64,000 nucleotides of DNA from Microbacterium sp. 1.5R (GCF_007667425.1 NZ_VDRC01000001.1:1011379-1075378), one strand, 5' to 3'. Shown: positions 16,807-25,421, counted from the first letter of the stretch. Numbers and translations: made by a program. Notes: a model not told the origin generated them from the letters alone.

Positions 16807-17613
16807 TCAGGCGCCGATGAGCTCGCGCAGGCGCGCGGCGGTCTGCGGCAGGGTGCGGGCGGGGTCGCCCTCGGTCGAGCACTCGAGGTTGACCGCGCCC
16901 CGGTAGCCGATGTCGGCGAGTGCGCCGAAGATGGCCGTCCAGTCGAGTGCTCCGCTGCCGGGCAGCAGGCGGTTGCTGTCGCCGAGGTGCACGTGCGTCA
17001 CCTCGTCGCCGGCGACGCGCAGCGCGTCGGGGATGGAGGCCTCTTCGATGGACATGTGGAACGTGTCGGGCAGCAGACCGGCGTTCGGGTGCGCGACCTC
17101 GGCGAGCACGGCGAGGTTGTCGGCGACCGAGTTGAGGTAGCGGCTCTCGTAGCGGTTCAGCGGCTCGAGGAGCACGGCGCCCTCCGACCCTGCGACGCGG
17201 TCGAGCAGCTCGCGGTAGAAGGCGACGAAACCGTCGTGCTGCGCGGCCGAGAGCTGCTGGTACGGCTCGAACAGCGGCATCGGGTTCTGCGGGCCGTACT
17301 GGTACTCGATCTCGGTGACGAGCCCCAGCTCGGCGCAGACGTCGGCGGTCTCCCGGTACATGTCGCGGCACTGTCGGCGCAGGTCGGCGTCGTCCGACAT
17401 CGCGTGCCCGTAGATGTCGCCGACGAGGACGAACTCGACCGGACGGACGCCGGTGCGAGACTCGAGCTCGCCGAGCTCCTGCCGCACCTGCGGGGTCCAC
17501 AGCTCGACCGGCTGGAAGACCGCGATGGCGTCGTAGCCCCAGTCGCGCAGCAGCTCTGCCTGAGCGGTGAGGCTGTCGCCGGGGATCATGGGGGTGGAGC
17601 AGCAGAGGATCAT
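16807..17613 (-). CDS. Sugar phosphate isomerase/epimerase (xylose-isomerase-like TIM barrel)
   Basis: 268 residues. Barrel strands carry the expected metal ligands: VLLEPLNRYES (Glu), LLPDTFHMSIEE (Asp and His), VTHVHLGDSNRL (His) and AVNLECS (Glu). This is the AP-endonuclease-2/xylose-isomerase-like family, which includes erythrulose- and tagatose-type epimerases and hydroxypyruvate isomerases. The ATG at 17613 overlaps the kinase stop and has AAGGA upstream. With the FGGY kinase and a TIM-like partner at 23929, it fits a tetritol, pentitol or ketose pathway. Confidence 0.88.
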   Translation of the reverse strand: MILCCSTPMIPGDSLTAQAELLRDWGYDAIAVFQPVELWTPQVRQELGELESRTGVRPVEFVLVGDIYGHAMSDDADLRRQCRDMYRETADVCAELGLVTEIEYQYGPQNPMPLFEPYQQLSAAQHDGFVAFYRELLDRVAGSEGAVLLEPLNRYESRYLNSVADNLAVLAEVAHPNAGLLPDTFHMSIEEASIPDALRVAGDEVTHVHLGDSNRLLPGSGALDWTAIFGALADIGYRGAVNLECSTEGDPARTLPQTAARLRELIGA

Positions 17614-19109
17614 CTGTCCTTCTCTCGGAGGGGTGTCGGCGCCGCCTGCGGGTACAGGCGCGCGAGGGCGGTGTCGAAGCGGGAGTAGCGGCGGGCGCGC
17701 GCGGGGTCGGCGCGCGGGTGGAAGACGTGCTCGGCCGGCGTGTCCAGACCTCCCAGATCGTCGATCGAGCCGAGCGCTCCGGCATCGACGAGCGCGAGGA
17801 TCGCCGCGCCTCGGCAGGCGACCTCCTGCTGGGCGGGCACGCGCAACGGGATGCCGGTCGCATCGGCCTTCAGCTGGTTCCAGAACGCGGATGCCGTGCC
17901 GCCGCCGGCGCTGACGATCTCGTCCACCGCGATGCCGGAGCGGCGCAGGTCGTCGATGTTCCGGCGCAGCAGGTGGGCGACGCCCTCCATCACGGCGTAC
18001 GCCAGGTCGACCCGGTCGTGCCGCAGCTGCAGATCGACGAACGCGCCCCGCGCCTCCGCGTTGAAGTCCGGCGGGTTGACCCCTGTGAGGTACGGCAGGA
18101 ACACGGGCGCATCACGGTGGTCGCGCTCGCGCAGCTCGCGCTCCAGCTCGTCGTAGGAGATGCCTCCGGCGATGCCCTCGCGGAACCATTCCACGACGAC
18201 ACCGCCGCTGTCGGCGCAGCCGAACAGCACGGTCTCGCCCGGGCGGAGGCCGGGGTGGAACGAGACCCTGCTCGTCGGGTCGACGGCGCCGCCCTGGGCG
18301 AGCACCGACAGGGCGAGCACGGTGCCCGCCGACGCGCTGACGGCGCCGGCCGCATACGAGGACTGCCCGAGCATGGCGCAGAAGTGGTCGAGCGCCCCCG
18401 CGTTCACCGCATAGGAGCGTGCGGGCGGGAGCTGCGCGGCCACCGCCTCGAGGACCGGTCCGACGGCAGAGCCGGCGGGCACGACCTCGGGCAGCTGATC
18501 GCGACGGATGCCGCAGAAGTCGACCATCTCGTCCCAGTACCGTCGCCCTGGCACGTCGTAGAAGTAGGTGAATCCGCGCGTGGTCTCCTCGCCCACGGCC
18601 CGTCCGGTGAGCTGCAGCAGCACGAAGTCCTTGATCATCAGCACGTGCTGCGCCGCGGCCAGGACGTCGGGCCGATGCGCGGCGTACCAGCGGAGCTTGG
18701 TGGCGGGCCACGTCGCGACCGCCTCGGGCTGGCCCGTCACCGCGAAGGCGGCGTCGGTTCCGAAGTGCGCCGCGATCTCGTCGGCCTCCACCGTCGACCG
18801 CTCGTCCATCCACGAGATCCCGGGCGCGAGCGGCCGTCCGTCGGCGTCGGCCAGCACGAGCGATTCGGCCTGACCCGTGACGACGATGCGGGCGTCGTCG
18901 TCGGCGCCGACCGCTGCGACGTCCGCACACTGCGCGATGAGGCGCAGCACCGCGTCGGTGACCCCGTCGGGGGCGAACTCGACGACCGCGCCGTCGCGCC
19001 GGTACCGCATCGGCTCGGATGCGGAGGCGAGTTCTCGGGCGCGCTCGTCGAACAGCACGACCTTGATGTTGGTCGTGCCCAGATCGACGGCGTAGATCAG
19101 CATGCTCAT
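17610..19109 (-). CDS. FGGY-family carbohydrate kinase
   Basis: 499 residues, full length for the family. N-terminal phosphate-binding motif VDLGTTNIKVVLFD; the substrate region TGQAESLVLADADGRPL and GISWMDERS; and the C-terminal ATPase motif SAGGGTASAFWNQLKADATG with the following GIPLRVP are all FGGY hallmarks. It resembles xylulokinases and related ketose/polyol kinases. The start ATG 19109 overlaps the YjbQ stop; an internal ATG six bases later (MLIYAV) is possible. It phosphorylates the sugar brought in by one or both importers of this operon. Confidence 0.93.
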   Translation of the reverse strand: MSMLIYAVDLGTTNIKVVLFDERARELASASEPMRYRRDGAVVEFAPDGVTDAVLRLIAQCADVAAVGADDDARIVVTGQAESLVLADADGRPLAPGISWMDERSTVEADEIAAHFGTDAAFAVTGQPEAVATWPATKLRWYAAHRPDVLAAAQHVLMIKDFVLLQLTGRAVGEETTRGFTYFYDVPGRRYWDEMVDFCGIRRDQLPEVVPAGSAVGPVLEAVAAQLPPARSYAVNAGALDHFCAMLGQSSYAAGAVSASAGTVLALSVLAQGGAVDPTSRVSFHPGLRPGETVLFGCADSGGVVVEWFREGIAGGISYDELERELRERDHRDAPVFLPYLTGVNPPDFNAEARGAFVDLQLRHDRVDLAYAVMEGVAHLLRRNIDDLRRSGIAVDEIVSAGGGTASAFWNQLKADATGIPLRVPAQQEVACRGAAILALVDAGALGSIDDLGGLDTPAEHVFHPRADPARARRYSRFDTALARLYPQAAPTPLREKDR

Positions 19110-19603
19110 TCGCCCAGTATCGTCAGCACCACCGTGCGCTCCCGCGCGCGGACCGCGTCGAGATCACCGAAGTACACGCGGCCGAACTCGCCGAGGACGG
19201 GGGCGCCGTCGCGCACCGGCACGGACTCGGAGCGGCCGATGATCGACGACATGATGTGCCCGTCGGTGTTGAGCCCCCACGACGGGTGCTCGCCGCGCAG
19301 CTCGGCCGCGTTCTTGATGTGGATGGGTCCGGGGTGCAGGTACTGGCCCTCGTGCCGAGCGGGCGGCACGATCTTCGCGAAGACGTTCAGGGTGTCCTGC
19401 AGCAGCAGCTGGGTGCCGTAGTAGGTCACATCCTCCGACTCCTCCTGGATGAGGATGCAGCAGCTGGTGTGCGGGGTGAAGGCGAGCACGACCCCCTCGG
19501 CGACTCCGGATTCGGCGACGAACCGGGTGACCTCGTCGGTGACGTCGAAGAAGTCCTGCCGGGCGGGGGTGGAGAGGGTGAACGAGTGCGAGAGCGCGAC
19601 CAT
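19106..19603 (-). CDS. YjbQ/UPF0047 family protein
   Basis: 165 residues from ATG 19603, preceded by AAGGAATT. An ATG at 19657 that overlaps the upstream stop would add 18 residues. The core matches the YjbQ family: AFTPHTSCCILIQEE, HIKNAAELRGEH and the WGLNTDGHIMSSIIGRSE segment, then FGRVYFGDLD. Family members form trimers; E. coli YjbQ has weak thiamine-phosphate synthase activity, but their true role is unknown. It sits between permease and kinase genes with overlapping stop/start codons, so it is a true operon member and may handle a sugar phosphate. Confidence 0.85.
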   Translation of the reverse strand: MVALSHSFTLSTPARQDFFDVTDEVTRFVAESGVAEGVVLAFTPHTSCCILIQEESEDVTYYGTQLLLQDTLNVFAKIVPPARHEGQYLHPGPIHIKNAAELRGEHPSWGLNTDGHIMSSIIGRSESVPVRDGAPVLGEFGRVYFGDLDAVRARERTVVLTILGE

Positions 19604-19653
19604 CGGAGAATTCCTTGCTGAGGCGGGGAGGGCGGAGGACGAGTACGGGGTGT

Positions 19654-20559
19654 TCATTCGGCCGACACCGCCCCGCCGGTCATGCCGGCGACGATGTGCT
19701 TCTGCACGATGAACGCGATGATGAGGACCGGCAGGATCGTGACGGTGCCCACCGCGGCCACCTGACCCCACGAGGTGCCGATCGGAGTGATGAGGCCGGG
19801 GATGGCCACCGGCAGGGTCTCGGTGTTGCGCCCGGTCAGCACGAGGGCGAACAGGAATTCGTTCCATGAGTTGATGAGGCAGAAGATCGCGGTCGAGGCG
19901 AGACCCGGCTTGACGATCGGCACGATCACGCGGAGGAACGTCCCCCACTCCCCGCACCCGTCGAGCCGTGCCGCTTCGTCGAGAGAGATCGGCACCGCGA
20001 GGAAGAATCCGCGCATCATCCACACCGTGAACGGCAGGGCGAACGTCAGGTGGGCGGCGACGAGCGCGAAGTAGGAGTCGCGCACCCCGAGGCTCGAGGC
20101 GAGGACGAAGAGCGGAACGGCGAGAACCATCGCGGGCAGCAGTCGGGCCGCGAGCAGGGCCATCATGAACGTCTCGCCCTTGCGCGCCCTGCTCAGGCTG
20201 TACGCGGCGGGGACGCCGACGACGAGGGCGATGACGGTCGACACCGCGCCGACGACGGCCGAGTTCATCAGGTTGTCGGTGAAGCCCTTGTCGAGGAAGG
20301 CCTGGCGGTAGTTCTCGAGAGTGGGGGCGAAGAAGATGGTCGGCGCCGAGGAGAAGATGTCGACGCGGTCCTTGAAGGAGGTCAGCACCAGCCAGATGAT
20401 CGGCGACAGGTAGACGAGGATCAGCGCCGCGGCCACCAGGCCGAGCACGGTCTGCAGCACGCGTGCGCGCGAGCTGCGAGCGTGCAGCGGGGTCTCGAGC
20501 GGGCTCCCCGAGCCGCGGGTGACGATGGCGCGCGTGTTCACGACGGTCGAGGTGCTCAT
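19654..20559 (-). CDS. ABC sugar importer permease, MalG type
   Basis: 301 residues, about six hydrophobic segments. The EAA loop is DEAARLDGCGEWGTFLRVIV. The start ATG 20559 overlaps the stop of the paired permease (ATGA). No MalK-type ATPase gene accompanies it, so energy coupling must come from the 15115 ATPase (of a different subfamily, unlikely) or a shared MsmK-like ATPase elsewhere. It acts with the protein at 20556 and the lipoprotein at 21515. Confidence 0.92.
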   Translation of the reverse strand: MSTSTVVNTRAIVTRGSGSPLETPLHARSSRARVLQTVLGLVAAALILVYLSPIIWLVLTSFKDRVDIFSSAPTIFFAPTLENYRQAFLDKGFTDNLMNSAVVGAVSTVIALVVGVPAAYSLSRARKGETFMMALLAARLLPAMVLAVPLFVLASSLGVRDSYFALVAAHLTFALPFTVWMMRGFFLAVPISLDEAARLDGCGEWGTFLRVIVPIVKPGLASTAIFCLINSWNEFLFALVLTGRNTETLPVAIPGLITPIGTSWGQVAAVGTVTILPVLIIAFIVQKHIVAGMTGGAVSAE

Positions 20560-21512
20560 GCGTCGGCTCCCTTGCGGTTCAGGTAGCGGAAGAGGATGGC
20601 CGCGAGCGTGGCGACGACCGCGAAGGTGGCGACGCCCAGCGCCGCTCCGTAGCTCATGTCGAACGCGGCGAAGCTGACCCGGTACTGGAAGATGTCGTTC
20701 ACGGTGGTCGCCGACCCAGGGCCGCCGCCCGTGAGGATGTAGACCTGGTCGAACTGGCGGATGGCCTCGGTCGCGCGGAACAGCACGGCGACGATGAGCA
20801 CCGGCCGCACCATCGGCAGCATGACGTGCCAGTAGAGCTGGAAGGTGTTGCAGCCGTCGAGCTGGGCGGCCTGTATCTGCGCCTGGGGCGCGGCGGCGAG
20901 GCCGGCGAGCACCATCAGCGCGATGAAGGGCGTCCATTCCCAGACGTCCATCACGACGAGTGCGGCGAATGCGCCGCCGGCCGAGTCGAGCACGCCGCCG
21001 TCGCCGACCAGCCCGAGCGTCCGCAGGAATCCGGTCATGTAGCCGAACTGGGGGTTGAGTCCGAAGCTGAACATGAGTCCCACGACCAGCGGGGTGGCGA
21101 TCATGGGCAGCAGCAGCGCCGACGTGACGATGCGCCTCGTGCGGATGAGACGGGAGAGCACGACCCCGATGACGGTGCCGAGAAGGGTCTCGATGCCGAC
21201 CGCGAGCACGACGTAGGCGATCGTGACGAGGATCGCGCGGCCGAACTGCGCGTCGCCGAACATGCGCACGTAGTTGTCGAGTCCGATGAACCGTCCGTCG
21301 GCCTCGCGGTCGACCGGACTGTACGACTGGAAGCTCAGCACCACGCTGTACACCAGTGGGAAGGCGAGGACCACGGCGAGGATGATGAGGCTCGGCGCCT
21401 GCATGCCGAAGCGCGTCCAGAACACGCGGCGGCGTGCCTGCGAGCGCAGCGCCTCCCGCGGTGCTCCCCCCGCCGACGGTGATGTCGGCGGGGCCTCGAT
21501 GAGGGTCGACAT
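20556..21512 (-). CDS. ABC sugar importer permease, MalF type
   Basis: 318 residues. Long basic N-terminus, then hydrophobic helices beginning PSLIILAVVLAFPLVYSVVL and the typical FIGLDNYVRMFGD segment. The EAA-type loop is AAQLDGCNTFQLYWHVMLP. The ATG at 21512 lies two bases after the end of the binding-protein gene. The neighbouring genes make it part of a complete CUT1-type importer apart from the ATPase. Confidence 0.92.
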   Translation of the reverse strand: MSTLIEAPPTSPSAGGAPREALRSQARRRVFWTRFGMQAPSLIILAVVLAFPLVYSVVLSFQSYSPVDREADGRFIGLDNYVRMFGDAQFGRAILVTIAYVVLAVGIETLLGTVIGVVLSRLIRTRRIVTSALLLPMIATPLVVGLMFSFGLNPQFGYMTGFLRTLGLVGDGGVLDSAGGAFAALVVMDVWEWTPFIALMVLAGLAAAPQAQIQAAQLDGCNTFQLYWHVMLPMVRPVLIVAVLFRATEAIRQFDQVYILTGGGPGSATTVNDIFQYRVSFAAFDMSYGAALGVATFAVVATLAAILFRYLNRKGADA

Positions 21513-21514
21513 GG

Positions 21515-22963
21515 TCAGAACTCCTGCAGCGGCAGCTTGTCGCCGAGGATGCCCTCGATCTCGGTCTGCGCGCCGTTCAGCGCCTTCTCCGCCGTCTCGT
21601 CTCCGACGAGGGCCGTCGAGACCTGCAGGGCGAGCTGGTCGAGCATCTGCGGCCACTCGGCGTTGCGGGGTCGGGCGAGTGCGTTCTCGAGGCTGCTCAG
21701 CTGCTGCGGCCAGGAGGGCAGGGCGGCGACGAGATCGGTGTCCTCGAACGCTGCGCGGGTGGCCGGCACGCCACCCATCTCGCCGATCTGCTTCTGCACC
21801 GGCGCGGAGAGCGCCCAGGCGATGAAGAGGTAGGCGGCATCGGCATCCACCGCTTGCGTGCTGATCGTGTAGGTCCATGCGCCGTGCAGCGCGTGGTGCT
21901 CGTCGCCCTCGGCGGCGACGGGGATGTCGCCGTAGCCCATCTTGCCGACGACCGCCGACTGCGACTCGTCCTCCATCGCGCCCGCCGTGTCTCCCCAGGA
22001 GATCGCCTGCGCGGCGAGGCCCTGCTGCAGGTTGGCGGTGACCTCGTCCCACGTCGCAGACGTGAACCCCGGGGGCGCGAACTCGCCGAGCGACTTCATG
22101 TAGTCGAGGCTCTCGACCGAGGCCGCGCTGTCGATGACCAGCTCGCCGTTCTCGTCGACGACCCCGCCGCCGAACGCGTCGGCGTAGTTCATCCACTCGA
22201 AGACCGAGGCCTCGTGGCGCTTTCCGGCCAGCGTGACGCCGTACATCGGCTGGGTCAGGGTCTCCCCCGCGAGAGTCTCCCCGGCATCGCGGGTGAAGAA
22301 CTCGGCGATGTCGCGGTACTGCTCCCAGGTCTCGGCCGGGGCGAGCTCGTAGCCGTACTCGGCGGCGAACGCGGCCTTCTCATCGGCGTTCTCGAACAGG
22401 TCGGCGCGGTAGATCATCATCGTGACCGCGCTGTTCGACGGCATCCCGTAGCTCTTGCCGTCCCACTCCGCCGCGGTCTGCCAGAGGCCGGGGATGATGT
22501 CGTCGGGGTCGTAGTCGTCGCCGACGCGGTCGGCGTTGGCGTCGATCAGCGGTGTGATCTCTTCGAGGTAGTCGCTGCCGGCGTACGCGCCGAGGTAGTC
22601 GTACGGGATGGAGACGACGTCGTAGTCGCCCTGCGCGGTCGAGAAGTCGAGGGTGACGCTCTGCACGAGCTGCGCGAAGGGCGCCGTCTCGATGTTCACC
22701 TCGATGCCGGTCTTCGCGGTGAACTCGGGAGCGAGCTCCGCGAGAATGTCCGAGTTCAGCGTCGCCTCGGCGAGAACGTTGAGCTCGGTGCCGGCGAACT
22801 CCTGTGACCACCCGTCTGCCGCGTCGGGGTCGACGGCGGCGCCCCCTCCGCCGCTGCACCCGGCGAAGGCGAGAGCGGCGGCTGCGGTCAGGCCGATGGT
22901 ACCGAGCGTGCGAACGGTGCGCGTACGGCGGCCGATCGAATCAGTGCGTGAGAAGAGGTACAT
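21515..22963 (-). CDS. ABC sugar importer, solute-binding lipoprotein
   Basis: 482 residues from ATG 22963, behind GGAAGGACA; an upstream start at 22984 lacks a ribosome site. A basic N-terminus with two-arginine clusters is followed by a hydrophobic core and lipobox LAFAGC (Cys36). The mature protein is a family 1 solute-binding protein with ITPLIDANADRVGDDYDPDD and GIPYDYLGAYAG-like loops, similar to polyol/sugar-alcohol binding proteins. It is the first gene of the 11-gene operon and is divergent from the DeoR regulator. Confidence 0.92.
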   Translation of the reverse strand: MYLFSRTDSIGRRTRTVRTLGTIGLTAAAALAFAGCSGGGGAAVDPDAADGWSQEFAGTELNVLAEATLNSDILAELAPEFTAKTGIEVNIETAPFAQLVQSVTLDFSTAQGDYDVVSIPYDYLGAYAGSDYLEEITPLIDANADRVGDDYDPDDIIPGLWQTAAEWDGKSYGMPSNSAVTMMIYRADLFENADEKAAFAAEYGYELAPAETWEQYRDIAEFFTRDAGETLAGETLTQPMYGVTLAGKRHEASVFEWMNYADAFGGGVVDENGELVIDSAASVESLDYMKSLGEFAPPGFTSATWDEVTANLQQGLAAQAISWGDTAGAMEDESQSAVVGKMGYGDIPVAAEGDEHHALHGAWTYTISTQAVDADAAYLFIAWALSAPVQKQIGEMGGVPATRAAFEDTDLVAALPSWPQQLSSLENALARPRNAEWPQMLDQLALQVSTALVGDETAEKALNGAQTEIEGILGDKLPLQEF

Positions 22964-22986
22964 CAGTGTCCTTCCGATCCCCAACG

Positions 22987-23026
22987 GGTGTGAACGTCTT
23001 TCACGTCAATGTAATTGGTTCACACC
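22987..23026. promoter_or_regulatory. Perfect inverted repeat in the divergent promoter region
   Basis: GGTGTGAAC (22987-22995) and GTTCACACC (23018-23026) are exact 9-bp arms 22 bases apart, close to the two-turn spacing of a DNA-looping or dimer-pair site. It lies just upstream of the importer lipoprotein start and is the best candidate DeoR operator. Confidence 0.55.
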
Positions 23027-23051
23027 AGTGCCGCAATAGCCGGGTGAAAGA

Positions 23052-23092
23052 TTGTGAATCTGTTACAGATCGGAAACATGCTGTGATAGATT
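23052..23092 (+). promoter_or_regulatory. Candidate DeoR-gene promoter with a short palindrome
   Basis: ATCTG TTA CAGAT (23058-23070) is a 5-bp-arm palindrome. It overlaps a possible -35 (TTACAG, 23063-23068) with a weak -10 around 23085-23092 (GATAGATT). It could be the autoregulatory site for the DeoR-family regulator. Confidence 0.35.
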
Positions 23093-23140
23093 CTCGTCGC
23101 GGACGGCCCCCAGGCCGATCGCGTAAAGAAAGGCCACACT

Positions 23141-23932
23141 GTGGGAATGAGCGCGACGACTCCTCAGCGCAGACGCGCCGAGATCGAGAGTCTGATGGGT
23201 GACCACGCCGAGGTCGACATCCAGAGCCTCGCTGTGCACTTCGGTGTCTCCGAGATGACCATCCGCCGCGACCTGGGCGTGCTGGAGGAGGACGGCGTGG
23301 TCCGCCGGCTCGTCGGAGGTCGCGCCCTGCTGCTCGACGCGAAGAGCCGGGAGCCCGCTCTCTCGACCCGCGCGACCGCCGAGTACGAGACGAAGTCCCA
23401 CATCGGACGCGCTGTCGCCGAGCTTCTCTCCGACGACGAGGTCGTCTTCATCGACGGCGGCAGCACCGCCCTCGCCGCAGCGCATTCCCTGCGCGGGACG
23501 GGGCGCACGCTCACGGTCCTGACGAGAAGCCTCCTCGTCGCCGAGGAGCTGGCCGAGGAGCCGGGCATCGAGATCTTCCTGCTCGGCGGACGGCTGAAGT
23601 CGTCGGAGCGGCTCACGACGAGCTCCACCATGGCGGACGACCTGCGCCACTACAACGTCGACACCTACGTGATGGGCATCAGCGGCGTGCACCCGACGCG
23701 CGGCCTCACCGACTACGACCCCGACGAGAGCGCCGGCAAGCGCCTGGCGATCGAGCGGGCCGACAGGGTCGTCCTCGTGGCAGACCACTCCAAGCTCGGG
23801 CGGGTGCTCATGTCGCGGGTGGCGGGGGTGGAGGACGTCAGCGTGCTGGTGACCGACGCGAGCGCCGACGACGGCGTGCTGAACTCGATGCCCTCGTCGC
23901 TCTCCGTCGTGCTCGCGGAGCCGCAGTCGTGA
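23141..23932 (+). CDS. DeoR-family transcriptional regulator
   Basis: 263 residues from GTG 23141, seven bases after AAAGG; an ATG two codons later is possible. The N-terminal winged helix-turn-helix is clear (DIQSLAVHFGVSEMTIRRDL, then GVVRRLVGGR). The C-terminal DeoR sensor domain contains FIDGGSTALAAAHSL and VLVADHSKLGR, which bind a phosphorylated sugar. It is divergent from the 11-gene operon and cotranscribed with the TIM-like enzyme (GTGA overlap), so a phosphorylated intermediate of this pathway is the likely inducer. Confidence 0.93.
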   Translation: MGMSATTPQRRRAEIESLMGDHAEVDIQSLAVHFGVSEMTIRRDLGVLEEDGVVRRLVGGRALLLDAKSREPALSTRATAEYETKSHIGRAVAELLSDDEVVFIDGGSTALAAAHSLRGTGRTLTVLTRSLLVAEELAEEPGIEIFLLGGRLKSSERLTTSSTMADDLRHYNVDTYVMGISGVHPTRGLTDYDPDESAGKRLAIERADRVVLVADHSKLGRVLMSRVAGVEDVSVLVTDASADDGVLNSMPSSLSVVLAEPQS

Positions 23933-24660
23933 CGGCCGTCGTGGCGGACGCGCGGACCGCGCGACCGCACCGCCTCCTCGCGCCGCCGTTCTTCGAGATC
24001 GGCCCGAAGAACCTCCTGCGCCTTCCGGCGACCATCGACCTGGCGATCGCAGCGGGCGAGGCGGGTGTGCGCCATGGCGTCTCGGTGATCCTCACGGTGC
24101 CGACCGCGCATATCTCAGCCGTCCGCGCGGCGGCGCCCGATGTCTTCGTGTTCGCGCAGGAGATGCAGGCGGACCCGCTGGGGCCCAGCGTCGGCCGCAC
24201 GCTCGCCGAGATGCTCGCGGATGCCGAGGCGCACGGCGTCATGCTGAACCACGACAGCAACCCCACCGCTCCGGGCACTCTGCCCCTGCTCATCGAGCGC
24301 GCACAGGAGAACGGCCTGATGACGATGGTGTGCGCGGGATCCGATGCCGAAGTCAGGGACCTGCTGCCCCTCTCCCCCACGGTCGTGCTCTACGAACCGC
24401 CGGAGCTCATCGGAGGCGACGGCGGCGGCGACCGCCCGTGGATCGAGGCGGTCACGCGCGACGCCGGGCTGTCGGCCCCCGACGTGCTGATGATGCACGC
24501 GGGCGGTGTCGCGCACCCCCGCGACGCCGAGCAGATCATGCGCGCGGGTGCGCACGGCACCGGAGTGACGTCGGCCGTGGTGCGCAGCGAATCGCCACGG
24601 CAGGCGGCTGCGGACTTCATCGCCTCTACGCGCGCCGGGTTCGACGCCGCGCGGTCCTGA
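23929..24660 (+). CDS. Triosephosphate isomerase-like enzyme
   Basis: 243 residues from GTG 23929, overlapping the DeoR stop. The barrel retains TIM features: Lys27 in EIGPKNLL, His108 in LNHDSN where TIM has its catalytic His, Glu156 in YEPPELIGG corresponding to the YEPVWAIG catalytic loop, and a phosphate-binding turn GAHGTGVTSAV. It differs from housekeeping TIM around the His motif. Such divergent paralogues occur in erythritol-type pathways (EryH, L-erythrulose-1-phosphate isomerase), and the kinase/isomerase neighbours support a similar role, though the substrate is unproved. Confidence 0.85.
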   Translation: MTAVVADARTARPHRLLAPPFFEIGPKNLLRLPATIDLAIAAGEAGVRHGVSVILTVPTAHISAVRAAAPDVFVFAQEMQADPLGPSVGRTLAEMLADAEAHGVMLNHDSNPTAPGTLPLLIERAQENGLMTMVCAGSDAEVRDLLPLSPTVVLYEPPELIGGDGGGDRPWIEAVTRDAGLSAPDVLMMHAGGVAHPRDAEQIMRAGAHGTGVTSAVVRSESPRQAAADFIASTRAGFDAARS

Positions 24661-24673
24661 CCGCCGGCCGGTC
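24659..24673. terminator. Short palindrome between convergent genes
   Basis: GACCG and CGGTC arms with a 5-nt centre fill the whole 13-bp gap between the TIM-like gene and the convergent SDR-like gene. It may act as a weak bidirectional terminator. Confidence 0.3.
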
Positions 24674-25366
24674 CTAGCGCTCCTCGACGACGACGGCATG
24701 GGTCTCGTCGCGCGCGACCGACATGCCCCAGAGCCTGTCGGCGACGTCGGCCGGGTCGATGGCCGTCGGGCCCGCGTGCGGGGACCCCAGGACCGAGCCA
24801 TTGATGACCACCTCGCCCACGTAGACGCCATCGGGACGCAGTCGTGCGCTGAGCAGGCCGACGAGTTTCGTCTTCGCCGAGCACTCGAGCGCCACCCCAT
24901 CGCCGCCGAAGGAGACGGCGAACGCATCGATGTCGTCGTCGTGCTGCCCCAGTGCCCCGTTGACGACGAGCACGGAGCCGGACGCGCGGCGCAGATCGTC
25001 GAGCGACTCCTGCACTGCAGTCAACAGGCCCGCCACACCGATGTCGAAGACGTGGACGATCGCGGCCGGATCGGCACCGAGCACGTCCGGCACCTCGATG
25101 GGGCGATACGCCGTGAGGGCGACCGCCGAGATCGCGCCGAGCTCGGCGCGGATGCCGGCGATGGTCGCGCGGACGGAGGCGGGATCGCCGGCATCCCCGA
25201 CGAAGGACCTCGCAGAGATCCCAGCCGCGGCGAGCGCGGCCACCCCCCGATCGAGACGAGCGGCATCCCTCCCGACGAGGGCGATCGACCATCCTCCGAC
25301 GCCGAAGCGACGGGCGAGTGCGTGGCCGTTACCCGGGCCGTATCCGATGACGACGAGCAGGGACAT
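24674..25366 (-). CDS. Atypical SDR-fold protein lacking the catalytic Tyr/Lys pair
   Basis: 230 residues from ATG 25366, behind AGGAGG. A Rossmann fold starts MSLLVVIGYGPGNGHALA, with an unusual glycine motif (GYGPGNG), followed by ALVGRDAARL and VGDAGD, as in SDR proteins. Where YxxxK is expected, the sequence reads CSAKT, so both the Tyr and the Lys are replaced. It may bind a dinucleotide without acting as an ordinary SDR oxidoreductase. Divergent from and probably controlled by the TetR regulator at 25469. Confidence 0.75.
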   Translation of the reverse strand: MSLLVVIGYGPGNGHALARRFGVGGWSIALVGRDAARLDRGVAALAAAGISARSFVGDAGDPASVRATIAGIRAELGAISAVALTAYRPIEVPDVLGADPAAIVHVFDIGVAGLLTAVQESLDDLRRASGSVLVVNGALGQHDDDIDAFAVSFGGDGVALECSAKTKLVGLLSARLRPDGVYVGEVVINGSVLGSPHAGPTAIDPADVADRLWGMSVARDETHAVVVEER

Positions 25367-25421
25367 GGGTTCCTCCTGGGATCGAGGCATCCTTCGGCGG
25401 ATGCGCTCCTCCGACCATACA

